Position numbers and translations under genes: made by a program
Part shown: piece after piece, positions 1-12,551 of the stretch
Layout: every line of letters starts with the position of its first letter
Position numbering within the stretch: the first letter of the stretch is position 1
The notes under the pieces: model-generated
What the model was told of the DNA's origin: nothing
Seen by the model: only the letters and a program-made list of their open reading frames with translations
Database searches by the model: none
NCBI GenBank assembly: GCA_036365455.1
Contig: JAWQUS010000023.1
Location: 9,300,001 to 9,364,000, forward strand
From: Macrosoma leucophasiata
Lineage: Eukaryota; Arthropoda; Insecta; Lepidoptera; Hedylidae
Reading direction: 5' to 3'
DNA: 64,000 bases

Positions 1-1520
1 TAGTTTGACATGACATGTATCTATGTAAGATTATTGGAATTGATTATTTAAGTATGAAGATCTATCTACTATCTAGGCTTCCAAGCTCGTACTCATGCTA
101 ATTTGTTGGTCCGAAAATTTCTCGGAAACTAAAAATCGTCGTTTTATACAGAACGCTAACCTTAATAATTTCGTTAGCATAAACGAAAAAAACCTATGAA
201 TACAAGTCCATACTTGTGAAATCTTGTGAAATACTCGTATAACACTCGTATCGGCTAATCAATTCTTCAATTTCTAATTAACCCTAACCTTAAAACAGAA
301 ATAAGGAACGAATCTCTTGAAATATTACCCGTTTCATCAAAACGAAACCGTAATATAATGTTTACGTACCTACCTACCTACTTATGGCGAAACCGGTTGG
401 AAAATTTAACCGGCATCAGAGCCTTACTACCTACCCATCTGGGGAATTTTATACATACATACGCATGAAGTTGCAAGTTTGAACGAAAAACACATTTCCA
501 AATGCTTAAAATCACTTCCTATATTATTTTGGACTGTAAATCTCGGAGAGTATCTTCATGTCTCAAATCTCGTAGAGTATCTTCTAGATACCATCGACGA
601 ATACTTTATAATAAAGCACTACCGACTGGACATTTGTTCGGTGGCATCCAAACGCAGAGCATCCAATATCTCTTTCCTTCCTAAACTACTTCCTCGTTCT
701 CTTCTATATTCTTTAAATGTCACTTCTTTCTTCTTTTAATTTCTTTTCTCTCTTCTTTGTAAACGCAGAGCATCTTATAATTTCTCTCCTAACAAAGCTT
801 TGTCTTGCAAATGGGAATCAAGCATTCACAGTGTTTTAAAGTGAATATGTATAGGTACTTACTAAGTTACTATATACCTACCCTATACACATCTATAAAA
901 CAAAATTATATTTCAACGTAGATGTGTTATACCTCTCTGTCGTACAAAATACGATAGCGCTGAACAATACCAATTGGAGATACCAAATAGATAGGAACAA
1001 AACAATTGGAACACCAACTCTGGTCAAACCCCAGCAGAGGCCTAGTTATTTGTTCATTTCATCGCACACGAGTCGTGATCATAAATAACGTGATACTGCA
1101 GAATCACCATTGTGACCTGCTTCCAAACAATGCCGAAGCTCTGTTCAACCTTCATACTCATATTCACATACACTAACGATACGTGTACGAAAAACTGTAC
1201 TGGCCACTCCCATCTATAACAACTACGTTCATTTAAAACCCGGTGGGGTCATATTGTGTATTACAATTTGAATGTCACGTAATGTTAGCATTGCAATTTG
1301 TATAACTAACCTAGTTCTTGAGTTCAATCAAACTCTGAATAAGTCAATAGATGTACATGATACATGTGTACAGACGTGACCAGAGATTCAGGATGTTTTT
1401 TAATTACACGAGTAAGTAGTAGCAACGGCCTCTCGAGCTTTTGTGTAATTTACACAACATCAGATAATTTAAGAGATGTTGGATATTTGCAAGAGGATTC
1501 TTCTGAGGGCATCCATTAAT
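1..1520. other. AT-rich unique-looking DNA, no gene seen
   Basis: No convincing coding exon, RNA gene or clear mobile element was found. There is a short TACC microsatellite near 367-383. Around 535-780 the phrases 'gtagagtatctt' and 'aacgcagagcatc' each occur twice in similar form, which suggests small local duplications. Open frames here are short and AT-rich, with no splice or family signature. Confidence 0.5.
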
Positions 1521-2119
1521 TAAGTGAGATGTTAAAGGGGCAATGGGGCTAAGGCCGAATCTCATCTAATCTCATTTAGGGGAGAGGGGGATCTCGGCAA
1601 ATATCACGTAATTTGTTGCCGCAGAAGGAAAAAAAAGAAAAACAGTGTTAAACAAAGTAAAACATGTTTCATCACCCAAAACGTACCCAGATCTAGATCC
1701 CGTACACATTATGAATATTGGACAATTATTTTCTGTTTTGGATAAATTCAACGCGTTTACAATAACTACATCCACACATTTTGAAAAAAAATACGTGAGA
1801 TTAGGGAATGGGGTGATCGGGGAGGGTTTTGAGCCATATTTCACAACATCATCTAAGCAGGAGGAGGGGATCATGTAATGATAGACTGATGTCATAAATT
1901 TAATCATACTTGCTACGTTTAGCCGACCGTGGACTCTTAACCTCTAAAGGTCTGTGTAGCCGAACAGACAATTAATGTAGAAGCAAGGTCATTCCATCTG
2001 CTGCGGCTGTGCAGGCTGTGTCACGCATGCGTATTTAATTTTATGACCGGTTACAAACTCGACTGAAATAAATATCTGGGGGAGTACGAGCGAGTACAGC
2101 CGTAATATCTCGAAGACAT
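1521..2119. other. repeat-like sequence with G-runs
   Basis: Overlapping open frames occur on both strands at 1572-1907, but neither has a domain or signal sequence I recognise. The 'ggggagagggggatctcggc' stretch near 1579 resembles dispersed sequence I know from moth genomes, so old repeat material is more likely than a gene. The assignment is weak. Confidence 0.25.
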
Positions 2120-2465
2120 CTTCGAAAGAGGGTCAGTGGCTCACGTACATCACGGTGCCGGGTCGTTTGGCACAATTTGCAGAGCATTCCGTCATGAGTA
2201 GACTCTCATCTGGTAACGGGGTGTTTTGCCAAAAATAAAGCTGCACTGCAGTAGTGAGCTTGCAACGGCAGACTGCGGTGCTCGATGCTCTGCCTCCATT
2301 CATTGTGATGTCGGGAGGTCGATACGTCGCAGTCGAGTCGGCCAGTGTTGACGCGCCTGTTGTCGTGCGCGGGTGTACCTTATCCCCCAGCCGCGCCGCG
2401 CTGTGCCACTTTTTCATCGCGGCATTTTGATCCCGTACATTGTGAATGTCTTTTATAAACAAAAT
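2120..2465. other. GC/CpG-rich pocket, possible promoter or exon
   Basis: This stretch is visibly richer in G, C and CpG than its flanks, with phrases such as 'gtcgtgcgcggg' and 'ccgcgccgcgct'. A 109-codon frame is open on the minus strand across 2133-2462 but shows no domain, signal peptide or membrane segment. The pocket could be a promoter or 5' exon of an unseen gene, or an insertion of unknown origin. No start site can be assigned from the bases. Confidence 0.3.
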
Positions 2466-5344
2466 CTAACAACGCCCAAACGATAATTCGGTCTTGAATA
2501 TATCATGTTTATCTCACGATTTTAACATTTTAGTTAATTAAATAATGATGTAAAGTGAAATTTTAGTGCAATATATTCAAATCTGTATGTAGGTATATTG
2601 AATTAAAAGTGAAAGCGCACGTGCCATTCTCTGAACCTGAGAGATATTTAATTTATTGTTTTTAATTAACAAGCAAGTAACAAGGTAAATCTTAGTTGTT
2701 TTCATTGAGTTAGATAACGCAGACATCAAGGTACCTATAATTTATGAAAAATCCAATGAACATTTAAATGAAACAAGTGAATCCATGTCAAATGCTGACA
2801 CACACACTATTCGTTCAGTGCATAGTAATAACACAGTCTAAAGAAAACGATCGTGTTGTAATAATAACGCTAAGCATTCATTCAATTAAATTATCATCAT
2901 CTGATATGTATAAGTTGGTCAACAATTAATCACTGAAACCTATTTAGCCTTTAGTAAGATCAACTTTCTTCACATTTTCACAGAAAGTAAAAATGAAGTA
3001 GACATTTACAGTGTTTCTTCTTGTATTACAATAATCATCTTTTATTCAACCATAATTCGAAATGTTTTAGTAACAAGACACATCACGCGATCGGATTCAA
3101 CATGATGATCAAATGAAAAATTGAAGCTTTGGTTTGCAATATTTACTACTACTTCATATCTATAGCACCTGTTTGTTAATGGGTAAACTTTTATATTTAC
3201 ACGTTCATACAATTCTGTATGTTTAAAAGCCTCTTCTTTAGGTTTTTTTATTTTTATCTTGAAATCATATTCAGAGTTATAATGATTTCTGTGTTGATAT
3301 AACTAATCATAATATGAACTTTAAATCACCTTACTGTATGCTGTTGTATCTAATTTGTGGTTCGCGTGACGAAACCATATCAAACAACGTTGAGTTCTAT
3401 TCGATTTCTTAATTCGTTTTCGATACGCCATCAAAAGTAATAACAGACACAAGAAATAAAATCATTTGAAGCATCGTATATTAAGTGTCGGGTAAATGTT
3501 TGGATGTGTTTACCAACGTGGTTATTATTTATTGGAATAATAATAAAAACACCGATCCATCATCCCGTCGATAAATAATAAAGGTACACTAAATAGTAAA
3601 GGATCTTAGCAAAAGCTAAGTTTGTACCTTAATTATTTATCGGAGTGCAAAAAGTGCGAAAGCAGTGCTTTTTAGTTCTCTGCTAATATAAATTGAAATG
3701 CGAAATTTTCATAAATTTTAATTAACCTAGATAAGTAACATTTGATTTTCAAATGATTTCCCACTACAAACTAATGTTTACGAGTATTACTGAATTAAAT
3801 GGGGCTAATAATAATTAACCCCAATATGTAACACTATTTAATGCCTGTTTTCTATATTCATAATCTTCTGACGTTGTTTTTACGACGATAACTTTCCTAT
3901 ACTATTAAGATACATCAATGCATATTTGCAGTATTCTCCATGCAACGCAATTTAATATTCTTGGTACTGTTTTATTGAAAGGTCTCGTTTTCTATTGTGA
4001 TTGTGATGCTGTCTTCCTGCGTCTAGTAAGTACGAGTATATCGTTGTCACCGCAACGCACGTGACGGGATGTGTGTACTTCATTATTGTTCTATGATCCG
4101 ACTACAGTCTTCAATAGTAAATCATGCTACGATACATACATAAATATAACATTAATACACAATATTCATTCTGATATTATTATTATTCAGAGAAATCCCT
4201 TAATTAGGTGTTAATTACGTTTAACAAATTGTATAACTGGCGATCTCATTACCTAATTGTTATTTTCCGAATCGGAAGCGGTGATTCATAAGAACTATCA
4301 TCTCTAATGGAAACTAGGTATTAGGTATTAACAATAGATTAGAAAGTATTTAATCGGTTACATAATTATACTGTGACGATCCTCTGAATAGATGACAATG
4401 GAGCTAGCTATCACAGCTGGTAAACATTGACTATGCAATGCATTTAAATAGAAGAAGTAAATATATCTAACGGATTCCTTAAAAATAAATAAACCTCCAA
4501 AATTTCATCCTTTAACAATGTTACTTTACATCAATTCAAAATCTAATTAAGTATTGTAAAGATGATTATCATCTGTTTTGAAATAGCATTTCAGCTTCAC
4601 CAGTTCCATCAACGTATTTCACGTTTTGGCTGATGAAATAACACATTACATTATTATACTTGTAACCGAAAAAATGATCACTTCCTATTCTAATCATCAA
4701 TTTCAAATAGATTCAATTCCGTCTGTGGTATTTTTTGTATTATTTTGCGCCATAGTTGAATGAATCACGTTATTTGGTCGAGGTCGACTAGTGGCTTCAA
4801 AATAATGGTGGGGTCACATTACCTTTTAGACGTATCTGAATGTTATCTTACTCAATAAACCATCAGAATCTTAATTTTTTTTCAACTCATCCACACAATT
4901 AATGTTTTCGTAAAAATTCAAAACATATGTTGCAGTTAAGATTTTAAATGAAACGCTTACCGTTTAAAGTAGGAAATGATTAGATTGAATACCTTGTCAT
5001 TGAACATTGATCGTATTGAAATTAGATTATAGATTAAACAAATAATTATTTTCAGGGATCTCTGTTTAAAGTAAAAAATATACTTAGCAATACTTCAATT
5101 CTTTCTTAGTATTTTCAATTCATTAAAATCGACCGTTGTTTCTATGCGAATTATTCACGGTTCCAGCAACATGATTCTTCAGTCCTGAAGTTTTACCTTT
5201 TACCTAAATTATTCAAGATAAGAGAATAATTTAATAACAAAAATAATTGCTTAAAATATTTCAATATCGTATTCAAATTAGGCTTATTCATGTTTTCATG
5301 TGCTGAAGTAGAATTGATATGGCCTGTAAAATATTTATCGATAA
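2466..5344. other. AT-rich DNA without recognisable genes
   Basis: Nothing codes convincingly here. The only structure noted is an imperfect inverted repeat near 3570-3641, where 'cgataaataataaaggtac' is mirrored by 'gtaccttaattatttatcg'. This could be a small degraded MITE. Confidence 0.5.
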
Positions 5345-5598
5345 CTATCTGACCCGGCAAACTTCGTATTGCCTCACAATGAAATAATGTGTCAAAGGTT
5401 TTATAGATACGGACTCTTTGTATGGAAAAATGAAATTGTGGTTTTTACTATTTCCCGTCAATATCTTCATATTTTTTTACCTTTTAACCTTCCCTGGACT
5501 TCCAAAAATCATTCATAACCAAAATTAGCCAAATCGGTCCACCCGTTTTCGAATTTTAGCGAGACTAACGAACAGCAATTCATTTTTATATACATAGA
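5345..5598 (-). mobile_element. Helitron-like short element, reversed
   Basis: Read on the minus strand, the end at the low coordinate is 'acgaagtttgccgggtcag', the 3' end type shared with the elements at 14840-15468. The last bases read CAGATAG rather than CAGCTAG. The interior carries the 'ggtggaccgattt' phrase typical of these elements. It has no coding capacity, so it is a non-autonomous copy. The far boundary near 5598 is approximate. Confidence 0.5.
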
Positions 5599-6270
5599 TA
5601 CAGAAGACTCTAAAAGAAACACGAACAATAATGGAAGAAAAGATAGACTTGAAATAAAATTAAAACAAATTCCAATTATGTAACAATAAAAACGGGTTTA
5701 TTTCGATATTCTCTAAATAAAGATAATCTTATTCGTGTTCTTGATGATATTATACGAGATGACATTATCTACGCAGTGAGATCGATAACTTGTTCCATCG
5801 TCACAAGTATGTCAAGGTCCTAAATTTTAACATCACGCCTACTGCAAAATATTCAACAACTAAGAAGTTAACACACATTGTGTAATTTTTTTATTGATTT
5901 CGAATTGACTTCATAAATCACTCATTGCACATAAACCGCAAATCCTAGTGTGAATTAAAGAACAAACACAATTATCTTCATTACTTAATCTTTGAATATT
6001 ACTAATATGTTGATTACACTGACCTTAAATCACTTATCATTGTATATTATCAAACTCATAAAAATAGAATTACCTGCCTAGTAGAGTTTTAAGAGATAAT
6101 GACGCGATAATTAGGTTACATAGGAAAATATTGATTCATTGTTTTCTCAGTGACTTTACTTCAGCTACTGCTACTAAAATTTCCAACAGCAATCAAGTAT
6201 AAGGCCCCGTCATATATAACTATTACAGAGACATAACAACTTAAGTCTAGATGTCTATAGTCTACACTGT
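5599..6270. other. AT-rich DNA, nothing recognised
   Basis: No gene, repeat family or RNA signal was seen in this stretch. Confidence 0.5.
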
Positions 6271-6372
6271 AGACCATGCAGTACACATGGATGTGTTAAC
6301 AGATGACTGTAGAGACATCCATGTGTACTGCATGGTCTGCATGCTTATTTGTCGCTTGCATTACTTAAAAAA
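6271..6372 (+). repeat. 24-bp inverted duplication in a SINE A tail relic
   Basis: Positions 6271-6294 and 6315-6338 are perfect reverse complements around a 20-nt spacer. The right arm and what follows resemble the 3' tail of SINE A (spacing of 'acatc..tgtg.actgcat', then 'gcattacttaaaaaa'). This looks like an old SINE tail in which a short piece was copied in reverse. Confidence 0.6.
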
Positions 6373-6529
6373 GAAATATATTTTTGTTTAAAACACCTAT
6401 CGGTGATCTTGGTAAGCAGCTATATCTTAAACATTTAACATTCGATAGAAGAAGAAAATGCAAGATACTAATGACTAATAATACTGGTACGTTTTACGAA
6501 ACCCAACGTAACGGTTAATATAAATAATA

Positions 6530-7439
6530 TAATTACATACTACCTATTATTTATATGTGCTATTTACTAATAGGTTTGAAGTCAGTGCCAAGCCTTAAAC
6601 AAATAATTATATTTTAATCACCGGGCAAATTAATAAACTGCACAAAACGTAACCGGCGAATCGTGGGTGTTTGCATGTATGCTTGAATTCATGCATTTAC
6701 CTCTGCCTACCCCTTCGGGGATTACAGGCGTGAAGTTACGTTTTAATACAATGAAATGCCTACTTTAGTGATTTTGGCTTGGCACCGACTTCAAACCTAT
6801 TAGTAAATAGCACATATAAATAATAGGTAGAATGTAATTACAATTAAATCTTTATTATTTTTTACTTTTCAGTTTTGAAGTCGGTTTTTCTTAACGTAGT
6901 TATATTTATTTAATACTATTTAGTTTATTGCTGCATTGCCTATTAGATTAATCATCTGTCAAATTAGTAAAATCTGGCTTTTTTTAGCTTCGTGACAATT
7001 AGATACCTAATTTAAATTGTTTAGGTGTGTCGATACAAAATTATTACACTAATAAACGAAATCAATGAAAAAAATTTATCCACGAAGGAGTAAATAAGCT
7101 GTGTTGTGTCGTCGATGAGTAAATGTGTCATTGTCACTTGTTGTCATGCGCATTAGGACTATCGAGGACGTCAGTGGATTCAACGCACTGTATGACAATT
7201 CGCCTTCTATTCTTATTCCTTTAGTCTGAGGTGAAAGTAAGTAAAAAAATGCTCATAAAATAAAAACTGAGGGGCCTATCTGAATCAAATTTTTATGAGA
7301 CCAATTCGAAACTATTTCGCATCAAACACAATAAGAATTACGTAAATCCCGAAATTCCCGTACATACGTAAAAAAATATATATATATATATATACCGGCC
7401 GAATTGAGAACCTTCTCGTTTTTTGAACTCTGTTAAAAA
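6530..7439 (+). mobile_element. Foldback repeat FB1, copy 1 (left arm truncated)
   Basis: The same sequence recurs at 23857-24834 and 58086-60904. In the complete copies a hairpin head with arms of about 132 bp is followed by a unique tail of about 530 bp. This copy lacks the outermost left arm, starting inside it near 6530, and keeps the right arm to about 6900. The hairpin loop holds the tail of a tRNA-derived SINE (6655-6745). Its far end reads 'ttttttgaactctgtt', resembling the inverted head 'aaccgacttcaaaa', so the two ends may be degenerate terminal inverted repeats. A (TA)n run lies at about 7378-7394. No protein is encoded, and the superfamily is not determined. Confidence 0.6.
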
Positions 7440-8387
7440 TAGTCACTGCAGTCACATTCCTTAATGACAGAACCATTGAGATTGATGAACACACCTTTCA
7501 TTTCTTATCTTTAATGAATTCTAAGCTATCGGTTGAATGGTATTGCTGAGTGACATCCCCATTTTATCTCAATAAGGCAAGTCGCGGACTCATCTCGATC
7601 TCTGAAGCTATATTTGGACCACATTAGAATTTGTATTGAGGTGCGGTTAGAGAGGGCGTGAATTTTTATTCTACCGTGATTTTATAGGCGTCACTCCGAA
7701 GTGTATCTGTACCAAGTGTAGTAACAGCAAACGCATGCTGGTGTTTCGCTCGTGTTTTTGTTTGTCAATGAGTTGTTCCGTTTTGTTTGTCATGTAGTTT
7801 ATTAGATCAGATACCTATACAAAATTATCATTAAGTAACATACTTCATTATTTCGTTACAAGTGTGTTACCGCATTCATACAATATCTTTTCCTCTCCTT
7901 TATTACCGGATATTATTTAAACACATAAAGCTACTGATAATTTTACAGCTTAAGGAATATACCTATTGTGTGTATGTTTTTTCGTTATGTTCTCTTGATC
8001 ATTAAGCTACTCGTTTTATTCTAATAAATTAGGTATTATTAGAAATATCTTCCATTTATAGGCCTACATTCGAATAAAAACATCAAAGGGTTGTAAAGAA
8101 TAACGGTTACAAATACACACAGACTGTTCTGTTCATTAATTTATGCTAAGTAGTGTATGTAGTGTCAAGTTATACAATCCTTTGATATTGTTTAACATAA
8201 TAAGTTAGCTAAAATCTATCGAGAGAATACCCAGACTTGTTGGCGTTAGATACTGTTCAATGTAGATTGCTTAATTATATGTATCGTCTTCAATCCACTT
8301 AGATGGATTCGGAAGACTTATATTAGGTACATGTTACGGATATTGAATACGCTATGTAAAGCCTAATAAAGTCTAAGTAACTTGTAG
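7440..8387. other. AT-rich DNA, nothing recognised
   Basis: No gene or clear repeat was found here. Confidence 0.45.
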
Positions 8388-8587
8388 GTAGTCAACCGAA
8401 CAATGGCGGTCAAATCATTCCTATAAGGCGGTAATAAATAAAAGGTAGATACAATGACGCGGATGGACAGCAGTGTCCTATCGCCAATCCGAATGCCAAG
8501 CGTGGCATAATATTTTTCGTATGAGGAGGCTTTTGTCCTAAATTGGACGTCTTTTGGCTGAAATGATGATAATGATGAATATAATGG
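8388..8587 (+). mobile_element. SINE B with RTE-type 3' tail
   Basis: The body begins 'gtcaaccgaacaatggcggt' and includes 'gcgatcgccaatc'-type and 'gccaagcgtgg' phrases shared with copies at 12012, 49661 and 59036. It runs into an RTE-like 3' end 'ggacgtcttttggctgaaat' followed by a GATGAT-type tail. The tail matches the 3' end of the RTE fragment at 41280-41334, so the copy was probably mobilised by RTE machinery. It is non-coding. Confidence 0.55.
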
Positions 8588-8810
8588 TACATATTATTTT
8601 AAACCTTTCTACTATTTTTCCAAACAGTCATGAGAGAGGTATCTTATCAATTCAGTCTACTGTATGGCTTTATGAAAAAGTTAATTTAGGTTTTGACTTG
8701 ACTCATAAAAGGTACAAATCCTTGATAGTGACAAATATGATGTTATAAGCACGAGTTGACTTTTTTATTTTGTGATCGGTGATAGTTAAATTTATAATTA
8801 AGTGGATGGG

Positions 8811-8839
8811 TACCTATACCATACTGATGGTATAGGTAT
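8811..8839. repeat. Short inverted repeat
   Basis: 'tacctataccat' and 'atggtataggta' flank a 4-nt loop. This is one of several short-loop perfect hairpins in the window. No function is assigned. Confidence 0.6.
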
Positions 8840-8884
8840 ACAAAAATATATTAGATCGATATGTAATATTTCGAAGCGCGCATG

Positions 8885-9195
8885 GCCCCCGGCGGCTGGC
8901 GTAGATCTTAAACGATCTACTCGGTTAAACACGACGGGCGCGGTCGGGTAGTGTGATGGGTGACCGCTAGTGTCAAATTAAATGCGCGTTTCCGTGCTTC
9001 GGAGGGCACGTTAAGCCGTCGGTCCCGGTTGCTATCGATGGATAGCAGTCGTTAAACCTTGTCGGAGGCCTTATGGGCGGTTTGAAAACATCCGACAGCT
9101 GGTTGGCCACTAACCCACCCACCTCCACCAATCCGCATTGGAGCAGCGTGGTGGAGTAAGCTCCAGGCCTCCCCCCAAAAAACGGGAGGGTTACA
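8885..9195 (+). mobile_element. 5S-rRNA-like SINE, copy 1
   Basis: The head near 8912-8971 resembles the internal promoter region of eukaryotic 5S rRNA. 'ggttaaacacgacgggcgcgg' aligns with the 5S A-box area, and 'gtgatgggtgaccgc' with the IE/C-box area (ATGGG.GACCGC). A body shared with the copy at 13066 follows ('cggagggcacgttaagccgt', 'ggccttatgggcggtttgaa'). This suggests a SINE3-type retroposon with a 5S-derived pol III head. It ends near a short C/A-rich stretch without the LINE-like tail of copy 2. It is non-coding. Confidence 0.55.
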
Positions 9196-10439
9196 TTTCC
9201 ATTAATCAAAAGTACCTAGTGCATTAGAGCTTTTTAGTGTATCTAGCAATGTTCTGATTTTCTCAGTCGATGCTTCCTAATACTAATTACTAGGTATCAG
9301 TTATAGAGTATTTTGGCTTCCAACGTTAGCTCAGAAGTATGAAGCGATAAATCTGAAATGCAAATATGTTAAGATATGAAAACCTACGAACACACTTTAA
9401 TATCCTTATAAAGTTTTTGGGTTTCCCTCGAATTCCCTTGAAGCCTTGACAAGAAGAAAATGTAGAATATTTCTTTTTATTGGTTCACAATAAATTCACG
9501 TAGAAATCGGTGAACATCCCAATACAAAAAGGAAACAAAATACCTATAGCCGATCATAGAATATGCTCCTTTAGTCGGTGAATGCCAACCGAGCAATTGG
9601 CCACACAAGACAAATTAACACAATGATGTTATAGGCTGTAAAGAGTTAGAAATGAAGCATACAAACAGTTAAAAGCTGAGCTCTCAAATTCGTTATAAAG
9701 AAAGACAAAGCGTAGTTAAAGTTACACTTTTTTCAAATTTTGACTAACTGTATTATTTTAAACTTTTCAGAATGCCTTCCTGCATAAATTATTGACAGAA
9801 AATATAAAGCTCACGTCATTACATGTCACATGCAATGATGGAATTGGTAGTAAAAAGGCTGTACATAATACCTACCTATGTACTCTATCTATCTAACCTA
9901 GGTATCTACTGGTAAATCGTTGCATTAACATTGTGTTACTTAAAGATTATTTTATGTGAGAAAGTCACTTAAGTTGTTATGTATCTATGATAGTTAATAC
10001 TGGACCATTCTTGGATTGTTTGTCATACGAATACGACAATCGGTTACAATTTACGATGAAAGTTTTATACCACCGTAATGACTATGATTGCAATTGAAAG
10101 ACTGTTGTGGATCATCAACCATAATTGAATAATGATGTTGACATGCAAGCTTTGCAACCATATTTTACATTATTAAACCAATGCACCTTTTATTTCAAAA
10201 ATTTCTAGATGTAAAGACATAAACAATAATTTCAACCGACTAGGTATATTTTTAATTTGCGTTAAATATCGGCATAAATGAATTGTAGGAACTATTATAC
10301 AGGTAGGTATTACTACCAATATACACCTAGGGAATGTTGGTAGTTAGGATCTAGCACCGCATTATCAATTTCAAAAAACATGTGACTAATCGATTACGTC
10401 AATATAGGTTACCTTTATTTAAAGTGAGAAGAATGAACT
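9196..10439. other. AT-rich DNA, nothing recognised
   Basis: No gene, RNA or family-level repeat was recognised. Confidence 0.45.
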
Positions 10440-10466
10440 AATGTAAGCAGCTCCTGCTTACATTAA
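10440..10466. repeat. 12-bp hairpin with 3-nt loop
   Basis: 'taatgtaagcag', loop 'ctc', then 'ctgcttacatta' lies directly beside the TTAA MITE, and its right arm overlaps the TTAA target site. It may be pre-existing sequence or a small inverted duplication. Confidence 0.6.
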
Positions 10467-10610
10467 CCCCTTTATTCATAAACGTATTTTAGCTAAAGTG
10501 TTGCTAATCTCCTTTGTCTTTTTTTATCCTGCACATTTGAGAATGCAACTGACAAAGACAAAGCATTCTATAGCTAAAACGTATCTAATGTACGTTTATG
10601 AATAAGGGGG
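10467..10610. mobile_element. TTAA-flanked MITE (piggyBac-type), copy 1
   Basis: A 144-bp element lies between perfect TTAA sites at 10463-10466 and 10611-10614. Its termini are inverted: 'cccctttattcataaacgt' at the left and 'acgtttatgaataaggggg' at the right. TTAA target sites and C-rich ends suggest the piggyBac superfamily. Related copies lie at 33978-34135 and 55592-55756. The right end carries about 11 extra bases that make a local palindrome absent from the left end. Confidence 0.75.
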
Positions 10611-10614
10611 TTAA

Positions 10615-12011
10615 TCTGCATGTTCCAAATTGCAAAACCAAATAATTTTGTGGGCAAAACGTTACATGTAGCATTTGATTTTCGTTCTTAGAATACTAGG
10701 TGACTAGGAACCTTGGATTCCATCCAAAATTATGTAGGTATGTCATTAACGCCTCTATCGTCGCTTCGTGCAATAGACAGACATTTTGACATATCACCAG
10801 TGGTATAAAAACAGACATTGGTATTTCCCACAATCTAACCACTCTATTTTATCGAGATGGGAATGTTTACATTGTTCGAAAAATACAAGGTCATCTATGA
10901 ATAACTCTGAAACCACATGCTATGCAGCTTTAGATAAAAAAAGTTCGATTGTAATTATTGTATATGTGAATTGACTGCAACTGTTTAGAATTTGAAACAT
11001 TGGAGATAGATGTTAAAATAAGTTTTAGTTTAATTTATTGGATACTAAACCGTGAGTAATTATTACTAATTATATACTTAAATAATTATAAGTACCTACC
11101 TACTTAATATGTTAATATGCAAATAAAGGATTTTTTAATTACTACTTTAAGATAGTAGTTACTAAATCAATACATAATATTATTATGAATTCATCTATAA
11201 ATCTTCTTTTTAACATTTTTAAAGAATACCTTTGAGGCTTTGACTGTTTTACTTATAGAATAGGGAAACAAAAGGCGCTTAAACAATTTGGAGAAAAGAA
11301 ACTGAATAATGAATTAACCTACCAATAAAAATGATCATCAGTGCCTGATTACACCATAAGCAAATTAAGCAATTCCTTAGGGGATCGCATCGTGGCGGAG
11401 GGAGGACACCAGAGGACAAGGAATTCATCACTATTTCTCTTGATGACGTAAAAACAAAATATCCTCATACATGTATACAAAAAAGAGAAATACTCCCCAT
11501 TTCTCTGCTTTTTTGCTCATCAAGGAGAAAACTTGGGAAACACACAGGCGAACCTTGCTAAGGGAATTAAAAGTCTTATGGCTTAAAAGTTACTCAAATG
11601 TCACTTAATTTAAAGCAACCCTCAATTATAAGATATCTCTGTCGTTTGCACGTGCACCGATACTGATGATGATCAGATATATCTAGAAACATTTGCAGAA
11701 CACTAATGATGCTTGAACTCAATTCTCAAATATTGAGTTTAGCCTCTCTAAAATTACTATTTCTGCTGTAATTAACTGCGTGCCAACACATAACAGACAG
11801 TTACGTAAATAGGTTACAATAATGATGCTTTCAAACAGTGTCATCTAATTGGTCTATTACCACAATTACAGAACATTCTGAATACCTAATGGCATGTAGG
11901 TTCATCATTTGTTTAACAATACTTTTTAGAGTTTCGTACCTTAAAAGAAAAAAAGGGACAAGGGCGAGCTGGTTTCGCCAATGAGGGCTTCCGTAGTAGC
12001 AAGTAACATTT
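10615..12011. other. AT-rich DNA; one fragment of a common repeat
   Basis: Mostly unique-looking. Around 11926-11970 the sequence 'gagtttcgtaccttaaaag' resembles a reversed fragment of the dispersed repeat also seen at 46612-46850. No gene was identified. Confidence 0.4.
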
Positions 12012-12180
12012 TGAAGGCGTTGGGACGTGATAACCTCATCGCCCTCTAGTGGGAGATAATTCATCCCCTAGTGCAGTCAGTCAACCGATCAATGGCGGTC
12101 AAACCATTCCAATAGGACGGTAGTAAAATAATAATGCGGCAGCAGCACCATAAAACTACCTCCACTGCGATCGCCAATCC
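12012..12180 (+). mobile_element. SINE B copy
   Basis: It starts 'ggcgttgggacgtgataacc', passes through 'gccctctagtgggagataat' and 'gtcaaccgatcaatggcggt', and ends near 'actgcgatcgccaatccac'. These phrases are shared in order with the copy at 49661. The RTE-like 3' tail is missing and a T/A-rich stretch follows. Confidence 0.5.
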
Positions 12181-12316
12181 ACCAATATCTCTTTATTTAT
12201 TATTTTTATCAATCGCATATTCTCCCCTAATGACACGCCACACCACCACACCACCTCCACCACGATCATAGCGATCATTACATACTTATCTATGAGATGA
12301 AAACCAGGTCAGGCGT

Positions 12317-12551
12317 CATCATCATCATATCAGCCGTAGGACGTCTACTGCTGAACATAGGCCTGCCCCAATGACCTCCATGTCGACCGATCGGAACCGA
12401 CTTGCAACCAGCGGGTACTTGCAGCCTTGACTAGGTCGTCGGTCCATCTTGCAGGTGGACGTCCTACGCTGCGCTTGCTGATACGTGGTCTCCACTCCTT
12501 TCCGCCCCAGCGGCTATCGGTTCTCCGAGCTATGTGCCCTGCCAGGCGCAA
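12317..12551 (-). pseudogene. RTE-type LINE, 3' end of RT ORF
   Basis: The minus strand translates to a fragment with 'GHIARRTDSRWGGKEWRPR' and 'RSVGRPPARWTDDL', the C-terminal signature of RTE-clade ORF2 proteins, like the longer fragment at 40754-41317. The reverse-transcriptase core is absent (5' truncation). The CAT-rich stretch at 12317-12330 is the reversed GATGAT-type tail. Function is lost. Confidence 0.75.

Noticed and set aside
1572..1907. 111-codon minus-strand frame
   Set aside because: No domain, signal or splice context; overlaps a plus-strand frame; the region looks like old repeat sequence.
7376..7396. TA dinucleotide run as a regulatory element
   Set aside because: A simple microsatellite inside the FB1 repeat; unremarkable.
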